DNA of 32,459 nucleotides, from NCBI GenBank assembly GCA_001464735.1, contig LNDU01000058.1:1-32459 (forward strand), in the 5' to 3' direction. This document shows, in pieces, positions 16,532 to 24,437 of this stretch (position 1 is its first letter; the number at the start of each line of letters is the position of its first letter). Source of the DNA: Nitrospira sp. Ga0074138. Lineage in GTDB: Bacteria > Nitrospirota > Nitrospiria > Nitrospirales > Nitrospiraceae. The notes beneath the pieces are model-generated. The model saw only the letters and a program-made list of their open reading frames with translations. It did no database searches and had not been told where the DNA came from. A program made the translations under genes and the position numbers.

Positions 16532-17302
16532 TTAAACCACACCTGAGTAGTAGCGGAGAATATTGGAGACAGAAATCACGCCGATAATTTGGCCGTCCTG
16601 CGTCACGGCTAGATGCCGGGTTGCTTGCTCTTTCATCATGCGCACGGCATCAATGATCGGACGATCACCTTCGATGGCCACGACCGGCTTGCGCATGCAC
16701 GTCTTGGCAGAAGTGCTGTTGGGATTCATCCCGTTGGCCACTACCTCACGCGCCAACGCCGAATCCGTGATGAAGCCGACATATGACTGGTTGTCGGTCA
16801 GGAGGAGTGAGCCGAGCTTCCACTTCTGCATAAGCTGCCCCGCTTCGCGCAGAGTGGCCTCTTGTGAGAGACTCCGGACTTCCGTCGACATATGCTCTGC
16901 GATTTGCGGGCCGATGAGAGTCTGCCCAACTTTCTTCTGTTTCGGCTCGGCGGCCCGACGCGCTTCGAGATCCGACACGCAGCTTTCCAACACCCGATAC
17001 CGTTGCAAGAGACTCTGCCGATGGCTGTCCATGCCGGTGCCTTCCGGCGCCTCGTCCGTCATATTCACCAACCCGCCGGCCTCACCCAGTTCGGCGTATT
17101 CATACGCATGCAGCATGTCGGAGGCCTGCCCTAGTAGATCGCCGATCAACCGTTCAGTTTCCAGATCGAATTCCTCCAGACTGCGAGTCGGCGTCCCCTT
17201 GCCCAAAAACTGGGCCAGTTCAGCCAACTGCTTTCGCATCCGTTCAATGCTGCGGTCGAGGGAAATCCGTGTCGATTTGGGAAGGTTGCGCGTCGTAACC
17301 AT
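16532..17302 (-). CDS. CBS-domain (Bateman) protein with N-terminal helical domain
   Basis: 256 residues. ATG 17302 has a near-consensus ribosome-binding site (AAGGAGGTGCC). The first 120 residues are mostly charged and helical (RMRKQLAELAQFLGKG, a TraR/DksA-like layout without its zinc finger) with no recognised catalytic motif. Residues about 132-252 hold two CBS repeats: EHMSTEVRSLSQEATLREAG to SYVGFITDSALA, and CMRKPVVAIEGDRPIIDAVR to GQIIGVISVSNIL. CBS pairs bind adenine nucleotides and regulate partner proteins. The partner here may be the zinc-ribbon protein encoded next; that is inference from position. Confidence 0.85.
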   Translation of the reverse strand: MVTTRNLPKSTRISLDRSIERMRKQLAELAQFLGKGTPTRSLEEFDLETERLIGDLLGQASDMLHAYEYAELGEAGGLVNMTDEAPEGTGMDSHRQSLLQRYRVLESCVSDLEARRAAEPKQKKVGQTLIGPQIAEHMSTEVRSLSQEATLREAGQLMQKWKLGSLLLTDNQSYVGFITDSALAREVVANGMNPNSTSAKTCMRKPVVAIEGDRPIIDAVRMMKEQATRHLAVTQDGQIIGVISVSNILRYYSGVV

Positions 17303-17331
17303 GGCACCTCCTTAATGAGGTAGGACTCTAG

Positions 17332-17361
17332 ATAATACCTCCATCAGAATGAACGAGGCAA
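17332..17361 (-). promoter_or_regulatory. Candidate sigma-70 promoter for the CBS/zinc-ribbon pair
   Basis: On the minus strand a TTGCCT (17361-17356) and TATTAT (17337-17332) are separated by 18 bp. The -10 differs from consensus at one position. Transcription would begin near 17325, leaving a short leader of about 20 nt that holds the ribosome-binding site for ATG 17302. No comparably good promoter was found for aceE on the other strand. Confidence 0.4.
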
Positions 17362-17555
17362 GCCTGTTCGGTCTGCCCGTTTCCTCGTGCGAATATATCT
17401 CTATCTGCGACCTGCGACTAGGACGAACGCAAACGAAAGACGCGCGCATGCCCCACCGGCAACCGCTGGTGTTGAGGCACAGGTCAAAGGCAACAAGCGA
17501 CTCACGAGCTCAAAATAAGGTAGGATGTGAAAGACGAATCTCCCGAGGACCCTGC

Positions 17556-20207
17556 ATGAGCGACACCGATCCACAGGAAACGCGCGAATGGCTCGACTCC
17601 CTCGAGTACGTACTTGAGCAACACGGCATCAAGCGGGCAACGTATCTGTTCGAACGGCTTCGGGATCGACTGGGCGAACGCGGTGCTCAGGTCGCCCAAT
17701 CGGTCAACACTCCGTACGTCAACACAATTCCCACCTCTCGACAACCTCCCTACCCAGGCAACCTCGAACTAGAACGCCGAATCCGCAGCCTGGTCCGCTG
17801 GAATGCCATGGCGATGGTCGTCAAGGCGAACCAAGAGCGTCCTGGCATCGGCGGGCATATTTCGACCTTTGCTTCGGCAGCCACCCTCTATGAAGTGGCT
17901 CTGCATCATTTTTTACGCGGCAAAGACGGACCGCAAGGCGGTGACCATGTCTATTTTCAAGGTCACGCCGCGCCGGGGATCTACGCCCGCGGGTTCGTCG
18001 AGGGACGTCTCCCGGAGGAAGCGCTCCACCACTTCCGTGCCGAACTGGCCCCCGACGGACGGGGTTTGTCGTCCTATCCGCACCCCTGGCTGCTCCCCGA
18101 CTACTGGGAATTTCCCACGGTCTCGATGGGCCTAGGACCGATCCTGTCGATCTATCAGGCGCGCTTTAACCGTTACCTGCAGGACCGCGACATCAAGGAC
18201 ACGAGCCAACAACGGGTGTGGACCTTCGTCGGCGACGGCGAAACCGATGAACCGGAAAGTCTCGGCGCCCTCTCACTCGCCTCCCGCGAACGGCTCGACA
18301 ATCTCATCTGGGTCGTCAACTGTAATCTTCAACGTCTAGACGGTCCCGTACGCGGTAACGGCAAAATCATCCAAGAGCTGGAAGCCATCTTCCTCGGCGC
18401 CGGATGGCATGTCATCAAGGTGATCTGGGGCAGCGACTGGGACCCGCTGTTGGCAAAGGACAACGAAGGCCTGCTGGTCAAGCGGATGGGCGAGGTCGTG
18501 GATGGCTGGTATCAAAAGTATGTGGTGGAAGGCGGCACCTTCACACGACAGCATTTCTTCGGTGCTGATCCGCGACTGCTCAAGCTGGTGGAGAGCTATT
18601 CCGACGAGCAGATCCACAAGATGCTGCGGGGCGGCCACGATCCGCGAAAACTCTACGCCGCCTACAAGGCCGCCGTGGAGCACGAGGGACAACCCACTGT
18701 GATCCTGGCTAAGACAATCAAAGGCTATGGCCTCGGCGAGGCCGGCGAAGGACGCAACGTCACTCATCAGCAAAAGAAGATGAACGAACAGGAGCTGCGA
18801 GAATTCCGAACGAGGTTCAGTGTACCGGTGCCGGATGAGCAACTAACCTCGACGCCGTTTTACCGGCCGCCGGCCGACAGTCCCGAGGCGGCGTACCTCG
18901 CTGCGCGGATAAAGGCGATGGGCGGCCCCATCCCAGAGCGGCGCGTCCACGTCGAATCGCTCGAGACACCGGCGCTCGACCAGTTCAAGGAGTTTCTCGA
19001 AGGATCGGGCGAGCGTTCGGTCTCCACCACAATGGGGTTCGCTCGGATGCTGGGACGCCTACTCAGCATCAAGGACTTCGGAAAGCACCTGGTGCCGATC
19101 ATTCCGGACGAAGCGCGTACGTTTGGACTTGAGGCGCTCTTCCGGCAATACGGCATCTACTCGCACCTCGGCCAGCTGTACGAACCGGTGGACAAGAGTT
19201 CCCTTCTGTACTATTTCGAGGCAAAAAACGGTCAAATCCTCGAGGAAGGCATTACCGAAGCGGGTGCGATGTCCTCATACATCGCGGCAGGTACCGCCTA
19301 CGCGACGCACGGCATCAACATGATTCCCTTTTACATCTTCTACTCAATGTTCGGGTTTCAACGAATCGGCGATTTGATCTGGGCCGCCTGCGATATGCGC
19401 ACGCGTGGCTTTCTGCTGGGCGCCACCGCCGGGCGTACGACGTTGGAAGGAGAAGGCCTGCAGCACCAGGACGGACAGAGTCATCTGCTCGCCAGCGCCT
19501 ACCCGACGATCGCTGCCTATGATCCGGCCTTCATGTTTGAACTGGCGGTCATTCTCCAGGATGGATTGAAACGAATGTACCGCGACCAACAAAACCTATC
19601 CTATTACATCACCCTATACAACGAATCCTACCCGATGCCGGCAATGCCGCCGAATGTGGAGGAAGGCATCCGAGAAGGTCTGTATCGATTCCGATCTGCA
19701 CCGGATCGAGCCAAGCACCGCGCGCATCTCCTCGCGAGTGGCCCGATGGTGAGAGAAGCGGTGCGCGCACAGGATCTGCTATTGCGTTACGGAGTGGCAT
19801 CCGATGTGTGGAGCGTGACGAGCTACAAGCAGCTGCGGATGAGCACACTAGAGGCCGAGCGCTGGAATCTGTTGCACCCAGAATCGGCCCCTCGTACGAG
19901 CTTCCTGCAGCAGACCGTCGAGCAGTTTGATGGCCCTTGCGTAGCGGTCAGCGACTATGTGCGTCTGGTTCCGCAGCAGATTGCGCCCTGGATTCCTGGC
20001 GGATTGTTCGCTCTAGGAACAGACGGCTTCGGACGGAGCGATACCCGCAAGGCGTTACGCCGCTTCTTCGAAGTCGACGCCGAACATCTGGTCGTGGCGA
20101 CGCTCTATACGCTATGTCGTCGGGGAACCGTGGCGGCGAACCTGGTCACCCAGGCTACACGGGATCTCGGGGTTTCGACCGATGGAGAGGCCCCTTGGCA
20201 CCGGTGA
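17556..20207 (+). CDS. aceE: Pyruvate dehydrogenase E1 component, homodimeric type
   Basis: 883 residues from ATG 17556, close to the 887 of E. coli AceE; the open frame reaches back to 17349 but those 69 residues are not family-like, and GAGGAC precedes the chosen ATG. E1 decarboxylates pyruvate with thiamine diphosphate and passes the acetyl group to the lipoyl arm of E2. The family opening LDSLEYVLEQHG is followed by RPGIGGHISTFASAATLYEV (95-114). The ThDP/Mg motif is GDGETDEPES (226-235) with NCNLQRLDGPVRGNG (255-269). Later come EGITEAGAMSSYIAAGTAYA and LEGEGLQHQDGQS. It is the first gene of aceE-aceF-lpdA-ligase. Acetyl-CoA made here would complement, or oppose, reductive-TCA carbon flow in Nitrospira; which direction matters cannot be judged from sequence. 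Confidence 0.97.
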   Translation: MSDTDPQETREWLDSLEYVLEQHGIKRATYLFERLRDRLGERGAQVAQSVNTPYVNTIPTSRQPPYPGNLELERRIRSLVRWNAMAMVVKANQERPGIGGHISTFASAATLYEVALHHFLRGKDGPQGGDHVYFQGHAAPGIYARGFVEGRLPEEALHHFRAELAPDGRGLSSYPHPWLLPDYWEFPTVSMGLGPILSIYQARFNRYLQDRDIKDTSQQRVWTFVGDGETDEPESLGALSLASRERLDNLIWVVNCNLQRLDGPVRGNGKIIQELEAIFLGAGWHVIKVIWGSDWDPLLAKDNEGLLVKRMGEVVDGWYQKYVVEGGTFTRQHFFGADPRLLKLVESYSDEQIHKMLRGGHDPRKLYAAYKAAVEHEGQPTVILAKTIKGYGLGEAGEGRNVTHQQKKMNEQELREFRTRFSVPVPDEQLTSTPFYRPPADSPEAAYLAARIKAMGGPIPERRVHVESLETPALDQFKEFLEGSGERSVSTTMGFARMLGRLLSIKDFGKHLVPIIPDEARTFGLEALFRQYGIYSHLGQLYEPVDKSSLLYYFEAKNGQILEEGITEAGAMSSYIAAGTAYATHGINMIPFYIFYSMFGFQRIGDLIWAACDMRTRGFLLGATAGRTTLEGEGLQHQDGQSHLLASAYPTIAAYDPAFMFELAVILQDGLKRMYRDQQNLSYYITLYNESYPMPAMPPNVEEGIREGLYRFRSAPDRAKHRAHLLASGPMVREAVRAQDLLLRYGVASDVWSVTSYKQLRMSTLEAERWNLLHPESAPRTSFLQQTVEQFDGPCVAVSDYVRLVPQQIAPWIPGGLFALGTDGFGRSDTRKALRRFFEVDAEHLVVATLYTLCRRGTVAANLVTQATRDLGVSTDGEAPWHR

Positions 20208-20242
20208 CCGAGACCGGCTATTCAGAATGTTAGGAATATGAC

Positions 20243-21562
20243 ATGAAAGTCCAGCTCCCATTTCTTGCGGAAGGTATCGAAGGCGGCGACGTGGTCCAAC
20301 TGCTGGTGCGCGAGGGCGATCAGGTGAGCGAGGGACAATCGCTCATCGAGCTGGAGACCGAAAAAGCCACCGTGCCCGTGCCGGCGCCAGCCGGAGGAAC
20401 TGTTGCCCGCCTCCTCGTTCGGCAAGGCGATCACGTGAAGGTCGGACAAGCGATCATCGAGCTGAACGAATCTGGGGGTGAGGCGCAGAAGGCTACGACC
20501 TCGGCGCTGGAGAAAGCGGAGGTGGCGCGAGTCCCACAGGCGCCGCCTGCCGTAGAACCGAATGCCGTAGTACAACGGGAACACCCAGAGACCGGACCGA
20601 CTGCGCCACTGCCGGCACCAGAGCGACCGGTCGTGGAGCAGAAGCCTGCCGTGGTCAGTCCACCGCCAGCGGGTACAGCTATCCCAGCCCCTCCATCGGT
20701 TCGCCGGCTCGCACGAGAACTGGGTGTGGACCTTTTACAGGTCAAAGGATCGGAAGCCGGTGGCCGAATCACTGCTGAAGACGTGAAAGCCTTCGTGCGG
20801 GAACGGACCACACGCGGCACCGTCCTGGGCGCAGGCGGGAATATCTTTTCTACGCCCTATGGGGCTGAACGGCGAGAGCCGCTCTCGTCAACCCGTCGGA
20901 AGATCGCCGCGAACATGATACAGGCCTGGACAACCATCCCGCACGTTCATCAATTCCAGGATGCCGACATCACCGATCTCATGGCGCTGCATAAGCGATA
21001 TGCGCCTGAATTTAAGAAGAAAGGCGCCACGCTGACATTGAGCAGCCTCTTCTTGAAAGCGATCGTCCATGCACTCAAACTATACCCGCAGCTGAACGCG
21101 ACCCTTGATCTCACCAACGGCGAGGTGATCTACAAAGACTATTATAATATCGGCGTGGCGGTCGACACACCGGCTGGACTGATCGTGCCGGTCGTTCACC
21201 AGGTGGACCAGAAAGATCTTCTCCAAATTTCGCTGGAGCTGGCCGATCTCGCCGAGCGAACCCGCAAGCGAGAGGTCAAGCTGGAAGAGTTGCGCGGAGC
21301 GACGTTCACGCTCAGCAACATGGGAGGGATCAGTGCCGGTCCGTTCCTCCCGATCATCAATCCGCCTCAAGTCGGCATTCTCGGTGTCGGGAAGGCACGG
21401 GTGACGCCAGTGTATCGTGACGGCCAGTTCGTGCCGCGTCGAGTACTGCAATTGTGCGTGGCCTATGACCATCGGCTGGTCGACGGGGCGATCGGCGCAC
21501 GCTTTACCAACGAGATCGTCAAAGTGCTGGAAGATTTCCAGGGCATGTTTCTTGGACTCTAA
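20243..21562 (+). CDS. aceF: Dihydrolipoamide acetyltransferase (PDH E2)
   Basis: 439 residues; ATG 20243 with AGGA upstream, 35 bp after aceE. One lipoyl domain (1-76) carries the lipoyl lysine K41 in ELETEKATVP. A Pro/Ala-rich linker (about 95-150) leads to a peripheral-subunit-binding domain (SVRRLARELGVDLLQVKGSE to ITAEDVKAFV, 152-185). The catalytic acyltransferase domain (about 205-439) includes STRRKIAANMIQAWTTIPHV and ends with the active site AYDHRLVDGA, with H410 and D414. E. coli AceF has three lipoyl domains; one is common elsewhere. It forms the core that E1 and E3 bind to. Confidence 0.96.
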   Translation: MKVQLPFLAEGIEGGDVVQLLVREGDQVSEGQSLIELETEKATVPVPAPAGGTVARLLVRQGDHVKVGQAIIELNESGGEAQKATTSALEKAEVARVPQAPPAVEPNAVVQREHPETGPTAPLPAPERPVVEQKPAVVSPPPAGTAIPAPPSVRRLARELGVDLLQVKGSEAGGRITAEDVKAFVRERTTRGTVLGAGGNIFSTPYGAERREPLSSTRRKIAANMIQAWTTIPHVHQFQDADITDLMALHKRYAPEFKKKGATLTLSSLFLKAIVHALKLYPQLNATLDLTNGEVIYKDYYNIGVAVDTPAGLIVPVVHQVDQKDLLQISLELADLAERTRKREVKLEELRGATFTLSNMGGISAGPFLPIINPPQVGILGVGKARVTPVYRDGQFVPRRVLQLCVAYDHRLVDGAIGARFTNEIVKVLEDFQGMFLGL

Positions 21563-21643
21563 GAGACTTGCTGGAATGGCGCGACGAGCAGCGTGCTGTT
21601 ATCAAGCTAACGATTCATGTTTGACATTGTAGCCGGGGATTCG

Positions 21644-23059
21644 ATGGCTCCCTCTCGAGTTGATGTGGCGGTGATCGGCGCCGGTCCAGGCGGCTATGCA
21701 GCCGCGTTCCAGGCTGCAGATCTCGGCTTACGCACGGCGCTGATCGATGAGGATCCACAACTGGGTGGCACCTGCTTGTTGCGCGGGTGTATTCCCTCCA
21801 AAGCCTTGCTTCACGCCGCTCGCTTACTCACCGATGCAGAAGAAGCGGCTGCCTGGGGCATCCATTATGATAAGCCACGGGTGGACCTGGAGGCATTTCG
21901 CAACCGCGTGCAAGCGATCATCGGCAAACTGACGAAAGGCGTGCGGTCGCTGGCAGGTAGCCGGAAGGTCGAGGTCATCCATGCGCGGGCCATGTTCAAG
22001 GATGCGACGACCTTACAGCTCTCCGGCACCTCCGGGTCGCACGAACTCTCATTCGGTCATGCGATTCTCGCGAGCGGCTCGAAGCCCGTGATCCCGGCTG
22101 CGCTCAGGCTCGACGATCCACGCGTCATGGATTCCACGAGCGCACTCCAGTTGCCTGATGTCCCCAGACGCCTGCTGGTCGTCGGCGGTGGCTACATCGG
22201 CCTCGAGTTAGGCACTGTCTATCAGGCGCTCGGCTCCGAGGTCACAGTGGTCGAAGCGCTGCCGCGCCTGTTGAACGCCGTCGATGCGGATCTCGTGCGA
22301 CCACTCCATCAGCGCATGCATCGCCGGTTCAAGGCCATCAAGCTCAACACCACCGTGAAAACACTGGATGCGGTGACGGAAGGTCTGGCCGCGACCTTCG
22401 TAGATTCTGAAGGAACCAGCACCGAGATGTTCGACCGCGTGCTCGTTGCCGTAGGACGAAGACCCAATAGCGACCAGCTTGGACTCGAGCACACAAAAGT
22501 TGCCATCGCACCGAACGGCTTCGTGCAAGTCGATCGGCAGATGCGCACGACCGAACCGACCATCTACGCGATTGGCGATGTAGTGGGAGAGCCGATGCTC
22601 GCCCACAAGGCCACGCATGAAGGGCTGGTCGCCGCCAGAGTGATCGCCGGACGACCAGCAGCGCTCGATGCGGCGGCGATCCCAGCCGTCATCTTTACCG
22701 ATCCTGAAATCGCCTGGTGCGGACTGACAGAAGAAGCGGCCAATGGATCTGGACAAGCTGTGAAGGTGGCGCGATTTCCTTGGGCAGCCTCTGGGCGCGC
22801 GACGACATTGGGCCGCAACGAAGGCCTCACCAAGCTCGTACTCGATGCGGAGTCCGGACGCGTCCTCGGCATGGGGATTTGCGGCGTCGGTGCAGGCGAG
22901 TTGATCGCCGAAGGAGTCCTAGCAGTCGAGATGGGTGCAGTCGCAGAAGATGTGGCTTCCTCGATCCATCCACATCCGACGTTGAGCGAGACCATCATGG
23001 AAGCGGCTGAATCATTCGATGGATCACCAACACATCTCTTCATGCCGAACCGGTCATGA
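21644..23059 (+). CDS. lpdA: Dihydrolipoamide dehydrogenase (PDH E3)
   Basis: 471 residues from ATG 21644, preceded by GGGGA; an in-frame ATG at 21617 would add nine residues but has no ribosome-binding site, and the spacing to the FAD motif fits the later start. The FAD-binding motif VAVIGAGPGGYAAA is followed by the redox-active disulfide GGTCLLRGCIPSK (C44, C49). The NAD-binding motif is LLVVGGGYIGLELG, with IYAIGDVVGEPMLAHKA and the C-terminal active-site HPHPTLSE. It reoxidises the E2 lipoyl group with NAD+. Placed 81 bp after aceF in the same operon; the ligase gene starts 2 nt after its stop. Confidence 0.96.
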   Translation: MAPSRVDVAVIGAGPGGYAAAFQAADLGLRTALIDEDPQLGGTCLLRGCIPSKALLHAARLLTDAEEAAAWGIHYDKPRVDLEAFRNRVQAIIGKLTKGVRSLAGSRKVEVIHARAMFKDATTLQLSGTSGSHELSFGHAILASGSKPVIPAALRLDDPRVMDSTSALQLPDVPRRLLVVGGGYIGLELGTVYQALGSEVTVVEALPRLLNAVDADLVRPLHQRMHRRFKAIKLNTTVKTLDAVTEGLAATFVDSEGTSTEMFDRVLVAVGRRPNSDQLGLEHTKVAIAPNGFVQVDRQMRTTEPTIYAIGDVVGEPMLAHKATHEGLVAARVIAGRPAALDAAAIPAVIFTDPEIAWCGLTEEAANGSGQAVKVARFPWAASGRATTLGRNEGLTKLVLDAESGRVLGMGICGVGAGELIAEGVLAVEMGAVAEDVASSIHPHPTLSETIMEAAESFDGSPTHLFMPNRS

Positions 23060-23060
23060 C

Positions 23061-23780
23061 ATGCGCACGTTCCGGTTGCTCGATCTGACCCTCCCTTTTC
23101 CCGCCGAGAATCTTGCGCTGGATGAAGTATTATTGGAGGAATTGGATGAGCGGGGTGGAGCTCCTATCCTTCGATTTTGGGAGAGCGATTGTCCTTTCGT
23201 CGTGTTAGGCCGCGCCTCTCGCGTGGCCGACGAAGTCGATCTTACCACCTGCGAAAAAGACGGCCTGCCTATCCTTCGACGCGCGAGCGGCGGCGGGACC
23301 ATCTTGCAGGGCCCAGGATGTCTCTCCTATGCCTTTGTGCTGCCGCTCGAATGGAATCCTGACCTTGCGAGTATTCGCACCACCAATCGATTTGTCCTGG
23401 AGCGGCTAGCCGCAACGCTTCGTCAGTGGGAGCCGACCACGAGCGTTCGAGGGATCAGCGACCTCGCGATCGACGGCAGGAAGATTTCCGGCAACGCGCA
23501 GCGACGAACCAGGAACGCACTCCTCTTTCATGGGACCATTCTGCATGGCATGAGGGCCGATCTTGTCGCACGGTATCTCAAGCACCCCTCGAGACAACCG
23601 GACTACCGTTCGGACCGACCTCACAGGATGTTTTTGCGGACACTCAATGCTCCGCCCCAGGCCATGAAACAAGCCATTGCCTCCGCATGGAACGCCATGC
23701 CGATGGACCATGAATGGCCCAAAGCCCGCATGCCGCGCACCATCGCGACCGTGCTCACACGGAGCCTGGAAGACCCGTAA
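23061..23780 (+). CDS. Lipoate-protein ligase A / lipoyl transferase family protein
   Basis: 239 residues from ATG 23061, one base after the lpdA stop, so tightly coupled. The BPL_LplA_LipB fold shows RFWESDCPFVVLGRA, then the substrate loop RRASGGGTILQGPGCLSYAF (73-92) and the lysine motif IDGRKISGNAQ with K141 expected to contact the lipoate-AMP. Members either ligate free lipoate with ATP (LplA) or transfer octanoyl/lipoyl groups (LipM/LipL); sequence alone does not decide between them. At 239 residues it lacks the C-terminal domain of E. coli LplA. Position right behind the PDH genes implies it modifies K41 of the E2 encoded upstream. Confidence 0.88.
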   Translation: MRTFRLLDLTLPFPAENLALDEVLLEELDERGGAPILRFWESDCPFVVLGRASRVADEVDLTTCEKDGLPILRRASGGGTILQGPGCLSYAFVLPLEWNPDLASIRTTNRFVLERLAATLRQWEPTTSVRGISDLAIDGRKISGNAQRRTRNALLFHGTILHGMRADLVARYLKHPSRQPDYRSDRPHRMFLRTLNAPPQAMKQAIASAWNAMPMDHEWPKARMPRTIATVLTRSLEDP

Positions 23781-23793
23781 CAGTAGCAGGATC

Positions 23794-24075
23794 ATGAATG
23801 CCGCCACGGTACTCGTGCGTTGTCTTGAGAATGAAGCAGTCCGCGTCATCTCTGGTCTGCCGGGCGAAGAAATCCTGAAGTTCACCGACGCGTCGCTGAT
23901 TCCAGCATTCGAGTGATCGAGGCCCGGCATGAGTAAGGCGCGGCGTTTATGGCGGACGTCCACGGGCGTCTTACCGGCGAGGCTGGTGTGTGCTTGTCGG
24001 CCTTGTGGCCCGGCGCAAATAACTTACTCACCGGGGTCGTGGACGCCTACCTGGATCACGCACCGCTGGTCGCCA
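23794..24075 (+). pseudogene. Frame-disrupted N-terminal fragment of an acetolactate-synthase-like ThDP enzyme
   Basis: ATG 23794 opens MNAATVLVRCLENEAVRVIS, then GLPGEEILKFTDASL, and stops at TGA 23914-23916. In another frame from 23949 the sequence resumes MADVHGRLTGEAGVCLSALW, PGANNLLTGVVDAYLDHAPL and VAT. Together these match the first about 95 residues of IlvB/AlsS-type enzymes (xxLVxCLENEGVxxIFGLPGEE ... FMADVYGRLTGxAGVCLSTLGPGATNL). The FG of FGLPGEE is altered and the ThDP glutamate region (GLPGEE) remains, but the rest of the enzyme is missing after about 24075. It is a pseudogene with at least one frameshift and a large 3' truncation. Confidence 0.82.
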
Positions 24076-24437
24076 CACCGAACAGGCCTCTCTCAGTCGG
24101 CGCCACAAAGAATCACCCTCCATGCGATTTCGGTGGCCTTCATCCTTTTCCCCTTTCGTTGAAGCAGCATCGGGTACAAACCGCCCCCCGGTCGGCAATG
24201 AAACGACATTGATGACAAAGTCTGGCACCGCATCGAGAACAGTCAGCTCGACCGGCTGATGGGACCGCTTTCGCAAGGGAATCCCCAATGTTTGCGATTC
24301 GCTTACCCAACCGGACTTGATCCACTCGAGGACTTCTCCCGTCTCGCCCTCCCGTCCACTTGAGGGTTCAGATTTGGGAGTCGCCCGGCGTGACCTGAAG
24401 AAAAGCGAGTTGATCGCTAAAGTGGATCCAATGTTGA
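24076..24437. other. Debris region before the glutamine synthetase gene; possible unidentified coding remnant
   Basis: No intact gene. From 24202 a plus-strand frame reads DDKVWHRIENSQLDRLMGPL, then CLRFAYPTGLDPLEDFSRLA before TGA 24361-24363. A different frame then reads LGVARRDLKKSELIAKVDPM towards 24410. Both look more protein-like than random translation and could be parts of one decayed gene broken by a frameshift. I do not recognise the family. The region runs into the 3' end of the convergent glutamine synthetase gene. Confidence 0.35.

Noticed and set aside
16563..17315. 250-residue plus-strand ORF opposite the CBS-domain gene
   Set aside because: The minus-strand gene has two CBS repeats and a strong ribosome-binding site; this frame is Ser/Arg/Pro-rich and domain-free.
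24028..24325. Minus-strand ORFs with a Cys-rich stretch (CSRCGARLCHQC) suggesting a zinc finger
   Set aside because: No ribosome-binding site or family pattern; they overlap plus-strand gene debris and the cysteines look coincidental.
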